Below, piece by piece: positions 58,301-64,000 of a stretch of DNA of 64,000 nucleotides. The notes beneath the pieces are model-generated. The model ran no database searches. It was not told the DNA's origin and saw only the letters and a program-made list of their open reading frames with translations. The stretch is taken from NCBI GenBank assembly GCA_943737045.1, contig CALSFV010000223.1, positions 186,001-250,000 of the forward strand. The letters are read 5' to 3'. Source of the DNA: Parapristionchus giblindavisi (lineage: Eukaryota; Nematoda; Chromadorea; Rhabditida; Diplogasteridae). Position 1 is the first letter of the stretch. Each line of letters opens with the position of its first letter. Both the position numbers and the translations under genes were made by a program.

Positions 58301-61300
58301 ACACCTAACAGATGATTAGCAGATAAAATAAGGTTGTGAACCTCTTGGATAAATGATAAAGAACAGGGTAAGCGTAAAAGAACAAGACTTTATTCGAGAA
58401 AATACAGTCAACGATTGGTCAACGAAACACAATGATGAAACCAATTGTGATAGCGAAGATCGTTCTAGAACGATCCTATATTATCCACGAAACATTCAAT
58501 ACAAAGAAATAACACTGCAACAATATTAAAAACCGATAAAAACACAAAACAATTTTAAAATCGAGTTTTAAATAATTTGCTCCGCGAGTAATGAGTTCCA
58601 GATTATTACGGGGGCACACTTTATACTTTCCTAATTAGGGTCCTTAATCAAATTTTATCTAATTAGGTTCCACTAATCACTTTTTCATCAAATTTAGTTT
58701 CGATTTTTCATGCTGTGCTACCGTAATCTAGCTACCGTACCCTACAATATTATATCGAAATTCACGGCAAATCCCTGTTTGATTACGGTAGTACGGGTTA
58801 CGGTATCCAGAAAGATAAAAGTTGGCTCTCTATTGATATACTGGCAACTTGTATTTGGTCTCGGAGTATCATGAATTTTTCGACTTCGGCCATTTTCAAC
58901 CATGAGCCCCGGGTCATGGGTCGACTGAAAAAAGTCAGTTCGCGATTCCTGACGGTTACGGTAGCACAATACCGTATGCTCCCACTAATAACAACGATGC
59001 AACTTTGGTTGCTATACGCCACCCCCCAACCGATTTATGATCCGCTGTGAAAACGATCGTTGGAAAATCGATCGCCCCCCTCCCATTCAGAGGTGCTCTG
59101 GCAGTACGTCCGCGTGACTATCGTGCGTGGTACGGTCTCGCCATGGTTCATCACAAGAAGGAACAGATCAATCTGGCCATTGTGAGTGGAGTTTATTAAT
59201 TTAAGACACCGGCTCAGTAAGATTCGAGGGTTGAGCCAGTGACCCCGGACATCGACCTCACCGATTTGGCCCAAAAGTTTTTTATGGGTACCCCCATGGG
59301 CCCCCATCACAAAATGGGTATTCATTTCGGCTGGTTCCTTGAAACACAGATGTGGCGGGTTTTCGAAATTTTAAAACTCGATTTTCACCAGAAAAAAATG
59401 GAGCGACCTAGGACCAATGTTAGTGTCGATTAATTATAAGTATAAATAGACAACAAAAACTGGCTATACGACGGTCCGGAGATCCGATCGCAAACTGATT
59501 TTTTTACCTCCTCAAAACATTCCAAAATTATTTAAAATTTTAAAACAAAAAAGTGCAGTCCAATTTTTGCCTTATCTTATAGAGCAAAAAATTCCGCGTC
59601 GAATAAGGGAAAAAAATCAAAAATCGAAGGACCCGTCTTTTGAGATAAATGAACCTGAAGATGACCCGAAAATATTTTTGTTTTCGAACCCTCTCATGTT
59701 TGTACTCATATTGAAGAACTCGTCGAGTAGAACAACTTTCATGTTGGACATTTTGTCTGAGACTCATGTACAAGAGAGTTACACACGTTTTTCTGCTAAT
59801 TTTGAGTGAAACGAAAATAAAATATTTTTAAAACAAAAAAGTGCAGTCCAATGTTTGCCTTATCTTATAGAGCAAAAAATTCCGCGTCGAATAAGGGAAA
59901 AAAATCAAAAATCGAAGGACCCGTCTTTTGAGATAAATGAACCTGAAGATGACCCGAAAATATTTTTGTTTTCAAACCCCCTCATGTTTGTACTCATATT
60001 GAAGAGCTCGTCGAGTAGAACAACTTTCATGTTGAAGGTTTTGTCTGAAACTCATGTGCAAGAGAAAAACATGAGTTTTATTTATTCGCACGGTTGTTCA
60101 CACAATTTTGAGTAAAACGAAAGTAAAATATTTTTTGTGTACAAAGCGATTACGCCTATATTGTAGAACGCAAAAATCCATACTTACTTTATTGTTTCAC
60201 GAAAAAAAATTGTAGACCCCCATGCTGAAAAAAAAATGGCCTGGAAATTAGTATTGAAAAAAAGTTGTCGAAACCTTGCCATGTTTATACTCATTTTAAA
60301 GTACTCGTCAAGTGCATCATTTTTTATGTTGGTCGTATTCTATGAAAGTCGTTTGTTCTCAAGATACAAGCGATAATAAAGATTTGGATCCAATAAATCT
60401 TAATTCATGTATTTCTCTTGTACATGAGTTTCAGACAAAACGTTCAACATGAAAGTTGTTCTACTCGACGAGTTCTTCAATATGAGTACAAACATGAGGG
60501 GGTTCGAAAACAAAAATATTTTCGGGTCATCTTCAGGTTCATTTATCTCAAAAGACGGGTCCTTCGATTTTTGATTTTTTTCCCTTATTCGACGCGGAAT
60601 TTTTTGCTCTATAAGATAAGGCAAAAATTGGACTGCACTTTTTTGTTTTAAAATTTTAAATAATTTTGGAATGTTTTGAGGAGGTAAAAAAATCAGTTTG
60701 CGATCGGATCTCCGGACCGTCGTATAGCCAGTTTTTGTTGTCTATTTATACTTATAATTAATCGACACTAACATTGGTCCTAGGTCGCTCCATTTTTTTC
60801 TGGTGAAAATCGAGTTTTCAAATTTCGAAAACCCGCCACATCTGTGTTTCAAGGAACCAGCCGAAATGAATACCCATTTTGTGATGGGGGCCCATGGGGG
60901 TACCCATAAAAAACTTTTGGGCCAAATCGGTGAGGTCGATGTCCGGCACTTCCTGGAATCTTACTGAGCCGATGTCTTAATTCAACTGATTGATTCAACT
61001 TTATGTGATAAACCAGAAACATTTTATTGATTGAATTTATGGAAATTTCAATATTTTCTGTATTACGATAATTGGAGATGTAGTTAATGTTGAGAATATT
61101 TAATAATTATCGATGTAATGGTATTTGTAGATGGATCTCGAGAAGGCTATATCGATCAATGGTCAGAACGCGGTTCTCCTGTGCCAGTTGGCGTCGCTCC
61201 TGCAGGGAAAGGTACCGTATCACTGTCCATTTCAAAATTGTGATCGACATAAAATGTGTGTAACTGACATATTTGACGAACTTGGAAACAAAACGTGCAT

Positions 61301-62829
61301 GTGGATTCATTCAGGCATTTAGTGATGCGAAATATGATTATTATGTATCATAATCCATTTGAAACAAAGATTGACGAGAATTATTCAGTATATCGAATTG
61401 ATCATATATGTGTTTATCGTAACGTGAATGTGCCGGGTGACTAGTATTGTTATTAACTTATTTAATCAAACAATTTAAATTTAAAGTGCATGCATATTTA
61501 TTCTCGTACATCTATTAATAATATTAATTTAATTATCCACTCTCCGCCACCCAGTGCCAGCTTGTTTGTGGACCAACAACGCTATAATGTTTGATATATA
61601 ATGCGTGAAACTAAAAAAGGCGTATCAAACACTTAATAATAAATATATAAAATATATCAAATATATAAGTAAACGTCCTCGGTAAGTATTGTGGAAACAA
61701 ATTATACATGTTATTTCAAAAAAAAGAGCAACCCTATAATTTATTATAGGGTGACATGGATCGGGCATTGGCCACTGTGGACAAGGCCCTCGAGATTCAT
61801 CCACTCTCAGTCGCGGCACAGTATCACAAGGTTGGCTCCGCCCACTTACGGTTTAGCTCGACGCACTTAGTGTTTTAGCTCCGCCCACTTATTGTTTAGC
61901 TCCGCCCACTGATTGCTTTAGCTCCGCCCACTTTTTACTTTTTGTTTTTTTTAAGATTTTTATGCTACCGTAACCTGTTTTCTTAGTTATTTAACTTGTC
62001 TAATATTTTCTGATAACCAATGAGGCTGGACTTACTGTTAACAGATTTATATTGTTTTTAAATTATAACATTGTTAATAAGATAATAGCATCTTATTACA
62101 GGCCCGATTCCTGTACGACATGCGTCGATATCCCGACTGTCTGGAAGTGCTCGAGGCGCTAAAGGTTATTATTTAATTAATTAATTAAATTTATTTATTT
62201 AAGTTACTTAATATTAATGACCTAAGTCGCGAAATTTGGGCAATGAAAACCAGTTGATCTGATGTTTCACAGTGTCTTGATGATTGGCATGATAAGCTGG
62301 ACAGTTAATGCTTTGCATCTTCGAGACATAAGCTTACCGATTATATGACAGTAGTAATATCTAGATGTTTTTTTATTGATTGATTATTATGATTAATATT
62401 CTAAATGCTAATTTGAGACCCGTGCTTCTGATGAAGCCAACGTCTACTTCCTGCTTGGTCGAGTGCACAAGAGAATGGGAGACACTCATAAGGTATTGAT
62501 TGATTGATTGATTCTTTCAATATTCATATATTGCACATGAAGTTACTTTCCCGATTTTCATCCTTACTCGAAACATTAATCCAACGGCTTGATATTACAT
62601 TAGATATTCTGTCTCGTCTTGATAAACTTGCTGAATGTATTGGATGGACAGCCGATCTTTGATCTATTGAACGAATCAATCAATAATCCAAACAATCAAT
62701 AAATTCCTCTATCGATTTCAGGCTCTTCTCCATTTCAATTGGGCTTCATCCATGGATCCTCGTGGAGAGAGTCTATTAGGAGACCTTGGAGAACCATTCG
62801 AAGATGATGGATTAGCGTCATCATCTTGA
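40331..62829 (+). CDS. mat-1: Anaphase-promoting complex subunit CDC27/APC3
   Basis: TPR scaffold subunit of the APC/C ubiquitin ligase; the APC3 dimer binds the IR tails of coactivators (CDC20/CDH1) and drives cyclin and securin destruction. Exons: 40331-40375, 40453-40528, 40693-40840, 40919-41044, 41366-41447, 42203-42303, 43269-43472, 43663-43718, 43939-44012, 44214-44299, 44608-44744, 45643-45710, 45769-45876, 55057-55197, 55734-55871, 56129-56223, 59091-59181, 61131-61211, 61750-61830, 62102-62164, 62418-62492, 62722-62829. Together 2,184 nt, 727 residues. The N-terminal TPRs (1-160) include HYAYDDALFLAEMN. A low-complexity linker (160-401) has an acidic run and Ser/Thr/Arg tracts. The conserved TPR superhelix (402-727) includes GMEILSTALW, AESWCAAANSFSLAKQH, YSYTLLGHELV, RAWYGLAMVHHKKEQ and VYFLLGRVHKRMG. 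C. elegans mat-1 is the named orthologue. Intron 13 is 9.2 kb from nested transposons. Confidence 0.95.
41448..41827 (+). other. mat-1 intron 5, left part
   Basis: AT-rich, no recognised gene or repeat up to the miniature element at 41828. Confidence 0.5.
41828..42029. mobile_element. CATAGGTCGAA-type element with exact duplication
   Basis: Starts CATTGATCGAAAAGTATG and ends CTAGCTATTCGACCTATG; exact 8-bp duplication AGTAAAAA (41820-41827 and 42030-42037). Contains tandem CTGACCGGATTTTGAGCC-type units. Confidence 0.94.
42872..43064. mobile_element. 193-bp CATACAT-type element, best-preserved copy
   Basis: Starts CATACATTGCCATACCCTCG and ends GAGGGTACCGAAAATGTATG; exact 8-bp duplication ATCTTGTT (42864-42871 and 43065-43072). 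It shows the family consensus: a CTCGCAGTGCGAGGATTG left hairpin and GACCCACTATATAA near both ends. Confidence 0.95.
43074..43234. mobile_element. CATAGGTCGAA-type element adjoining the previous one
   Basis: Starts CATTGGTCGAATAGCC and ends CATACTTTTCGACCTATG, three internal (A/C)CGGTCAGG-like repeats. No matching duplication; only 9 bp separate it from the element before, within mat-1 intron 6. Confidence 0.85.
44834..45345. mobile_element. 512-bp non-autonomous hAT-type element
   Basis: Ends CAGGGTTGGGCGTTAAAT and TTAAATCCCAACCCTG, exact 8-bp duplication GTTCGCAT (44826-44833 and 45346-45353). Subterminal regions are clusters of CCGTTAAAT/TTTAACGG words, like transposase-binding arrays; the middle is AT-rich without coding. 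In mat-1 intron 11. Confidence 0.95.
48117..50082. mobile_element. 1.97-kb foldback element nested in copy 2
   Basis: Ends TGAGAGGACATCT and AGATATCCTCTCA with arms of about 640 bp (48117-48755 and 49438-50082) around about 680 bp of unique sequence. Copy 1 has the empty site at about 24778 (TCTATATCACATC); the duplication is TA (48115-48116 and 50083-50084), or ATAT if the ends are drawn two bases in. No transposase recognised. Confidence 0.92.
51102..51293. mobile_element. 192-bp CATAGGTGGGC element inherited within copy 2
   Basis: Same position, ends and ATCTCGAG duplication as 25802-25993. Confidence 0.95.
51816..52181 (-). repeat. 3' LTR (366 bp)
   Basis: Appears identical by eye to 54263-54628, pointing to a young insertion. 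Adjoins the purine tract at 52182-52191. Confidence 0.93.
53108..53677 (-). CDS. Retroelement remnant with aspartic-protease-like motif
   Basis: 189-codon reading frame in the LTR element interior. Residues 84-99 (IQIDKGASISLTSDEV) resemble the retropepsin active-site loop, in which D-(T/S)-G-A is expected; here the position after the Asp is Lys (D86-K87-G88-A89), which should not be catalytic. N-terminal sequence is rich in Ser, Thr and charged residues and unrecognised. There is no zinc knuckle, reverse transcriptase or integrase. It could be a decayed gag-protease remnant. Confidence 0.55.
   Translation of the reverse strand: MNERITLLQMVVESLSSSTADSSRGETRISVEEDTRIQPTANVARMLRCMDGSGDLKEIKMMRVDKGDTNTTVSMCVCTGNRIQIDKGASISLTSDEVWKQIGLLDCSTANCMIVCADSYRPDINEMFAETTNGSETACVKMLQEVFTVTMKMTNDVDHERMVDSVLAKAMEDSRAAQMKTMEVSQVTS
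53966..54150. repeat. GCCACAC(C)TAGTAGC short tandem array
   Basis: About nine irregularly spaced copies of GCCACACCTAGTAGC or close variants (CACACAGTAGC, CACACCATAGTAGC) within the LTR element, between its primer-binding-like site and the reading frame. Confidence 0.85.
54263..54628 (-). repeat. 5' LTR (366 bp)
   Basis: Upstream LTR for the minus-strand element. The primer-binding-like site is immediately inside it, at 54260-54246. Confidence 0.93.
55198..55733 (+). other. mat-1 intron 14
   Basis: 536 bp. Near its start a short direct repeat (GATTTAT(A/C)TGATATAGCTGA and GAAGTGACTGG, each twice, 55200-55285). Nothing else recognised. Confidence 0.55.
56224..56330 (+). repeat. 21-bp tandem repeat just after the mat-1 exon 16 donor
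   Basis: Units of TACACCATGGGTTACGGTAGA begin 6 bp after the exon end and repeat two to three times, then decay into TACTGTAAG words. Confidence 0.8.
56411..56601. mobile_element. CATAGGTGG-type element with exact duplication
   Basis: Ends CATAGGTGGCGCGTG and CAGTGTGCCCACATATG; exact 8-bp duplication TTCGAGAC (56403-56410 and 56602-56609). Internal TGCGCATAGCTTTGCC words match the 25802-25993 family in inverse. In mat-1 intron 16. A partial relative is at about 57562-57640. Confidence 0.93.
56652..59090. repeat. Inverted repeat spanning mat-1 intron 16 up to the exon 17 acceptor
   Basis: Left arm about 56652-57060, right arm about 58640-59090. Shared words include GGCGATCGATTTGCCAA, CGGATCATAAATCGGTTGGG, GGAATCGCGAACTGAC and GAAAATGGCCGAAGTC. 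The right arm has an extra segment of about 90 bp. The 1.6 kb between is AT-rich with no recognised gene. The right arm runs into the pyrimidine tract of exon 17. Confidence 0.85.
59201..60980. mobile_element. 1.78-kb foldback element in mat-1 intron 17
   Basis: Starts TTAAGACACCGGCTCAG and ends CTGAGCCGATGTCTTAA. Arms of about 570 bp are near-identical inverted copies. The left side has an additional direct copy of a segment of about 250 bp (59545-59790 and 59828-60070). The same 60-80-codon frame (EQKIPRRIREKNQKS) therefore appears three times but matches nothing I know. TTAA at both ends could be the target duplication. Confidence 0.9.
61836..61935 (+). repeat. TAGCTCCGCCCACTTA tandem units after mat-1 exon 19
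   Basis: Four to five irregular units of about 24-30 bp beginning within 6 bp of the exon 19 donor. The CCGCCCAC word also occurs in the dhc-1 exon 12 donor array. Confidence 0.8.
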
Positions 62830-63641
62830 ATCGATTATTGATTGATTAGTTAAGATTATTGATTGATTAGTCAAGAGTATTGACTGATTAGTCAAGAGTA
62901 TTGATTTAACAGATTATTGATTGGTTGTTTAATCAGGTTCAAAGATTGACTAAATCATTACTGTACTTCTGTCATCATTGTAAGATCGATTATGATCATC
63001 ACTATCGATTGATTTTACCGTATACCCATGGTGTATTAGCATTTTTGAATTTCCCTCTAAATTTTTGAGTGTTTGTAGTGATCTACTGTATTCGCCACGA
63101 TTCCGCTAGTCATTGCTATTGCTTTTCTGCTAATCCTGACTCAGCACTTTCTATCTTTCCTCCTTATACCGTATCTCGCAACACTATGGTCAATCGATAT
63201 TATATACCTCCTACCGTACTCTGCTTTGTCGAAATCTCTCGCCAAACTTTCTTTAGTCTTCTTTCACTCGCAAAACCCTATCATTAGTTTATGATTGCCT
63301 CTAAATTGTCAATAAGTTTAAATATATATACAAAAAGTACATATCCAACCGATCTAGCTCTTTCGACTTCCCTCTCACAAGCTCTATCCCATTCTCATTA
63401 CCTACTCTCTCAGGCCTGAAATGATTTAATACTTGCAATTATCGATTGATTTCTGATCTATTTCCCCCCTTCCTTACCGTAATCCCATCAACCTCGCCAC
63501 ATTTCGATTACATGTCGTTCATGTCCCCCAATCTTTCAAAAGCCTTCAATGCTAAAGTAGGGTCTGTCTGTCTATCCGTATGTCCGTTCGTATCCCTAAC
63601 TTGCTCCGTAACTTGCTAGCTACTCTTGCATCTTATATTTG
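62830..63641. other. 3' flank of mat-1
   Basis: Begins with TTATTGATTGATTAGT repeats (62834-62930), probably the mat-1 3' UTR, then AT-rich sequence with many TACCGTA words. No further exon recognised and no canonical AATAAA close to the stop codon. Confidence 0.55.
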
Positions 63642-63881
63642 GTTGTCGCATAAGTCCCAATACTCATACATACTCCTAGTCACGAATCTACTCACAACAC
63701 CCGGTACCGTCGCTTCCATTTTGGAGAATTCGAGATTTCATTATTTATAACCGATCTGGCATTGGAATCCCTATAGGCTACGAAACTCATGTTGTTTCAA
63801 GGAACAATGAAATCATGAAAATTGGTATAAAAAAGTTGTTTTAGATCCGCCCACAAAAAAGTAAGGGACTTATGCGACAAC
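63642..63881. mobile_element. 240-bp inverted-repeat miniature element
   Basis: Perfect 17-bp terminal inverted repeats GTTGTCGCATAAGTCCC. The ends resemble mariner termini (compare the TTGTCGC and CATAAGTC words in the 8101-9391 element), but no TA duplication is evident. Confidence 0.7.
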
Positions 63882-64000
63882 TTAATGCTTAATACGCTTT
63901 CGTACTCGTAGTATTGATTTGTCTGACCTTATCTATTGTCTCATGAACTAAATATCTGTGGATTACGGTATCGATACCGTAACCCCGCCTTCTACCGTAT

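Noticed and set aside
1..64000. CRISPR array, rRNA or bacterial operon features
   Set aside because: The tandem repeats have no unique spacers of constant length, and the genes are intron-rich animal genes.
62830..64000. Idea that TACGGTA orientation reveals the strand of the next gene
   Set aside because: TACCGTA dominates after mat-1, but both orientations also occur inside FAM135 introns (for example 14641-14860 versus 15000-15500), so orientation is not a reliable guide.

Overview
This is a nuclear segment from a nematode, probably a rhabditid or diplogastrid. The evidence is many short exons, some introns of only 49-76 bp, TTTCAG-type 3' splice sites, and four recognisable animal genes. 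The GTACGGTA/TACGGTA motif recurs throughout the introns. The species cannot be fixed from the sequence.

Layout. (1) 146-9747, minus strand: the first 18 coding exons (about 653 residues, the N-terminal tail) of cytoplasmic dynein 1 heavy chain (dhc-1); the rest lies beyond base 1. (2) 9748-10942: the region shared by two divergent genes. (3) 10943-38569, plus strand: a complete 20-exon FAM135 gene (721 residues) ending in a DUF676 alpha/beta-hydrolase domain, stretched to 27.6 kb by repeats. (4) 39152-39975, minus strand: a compact 3-exon ornithine decarboxylase antizyme gene with its programmed +1 frameshift site intact. (5) 39976-40330: a 355-bp divergent promoter. (6) 40331-62829, plus strand: a complete 22-exon CDC27/APC3 gene (mat-1 in C. 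elegans, 727 residues), whose intron 13 is swollen to 9.2 kb by nested transposons. (7) 62830-64000: 3' flank with a short inverted-repeat element. All exon phases join without a break in the three complete genes and the partial one.

The introns are packed with mobile DNA. There is a decayed mariner in dhc-1 intron 1 and a decayed Tc1/mariner-type element in FAM135 intron 3. Several families of short elements begin CATA, end TATG and have exact or near-exact 8-bp target duplications. Two near-identical copies of a 4.2-kb element belong to this class; the second carries a foldback element and an LTR retrotransposon with 366-bp LTRs that look identical. There are three classical hAT-type miniature elements and four kilobase-scale foldbacks, one of them a nearly spacer-free 2-kb palindrome.

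The most unusual feature is the repeated coupling of tandem repeats to splice sites. At dhc-1 exon 12, FAM135 exon 3 and FAM135 exon 6 the repeat unit contains the 5' splice site, giving arrays of 6, 3 and about 20 donors spaced 24 or 27 bp apart. At FAM135 exon 6 the 3' splice site is also multiplied.

The four genes are not an obvious pathway. Dynein and APC/C both act in cell division. Antizyme targets ornithine decarboxylase to the proteasome and shares a short promoter region with the APC/C subunit gene.
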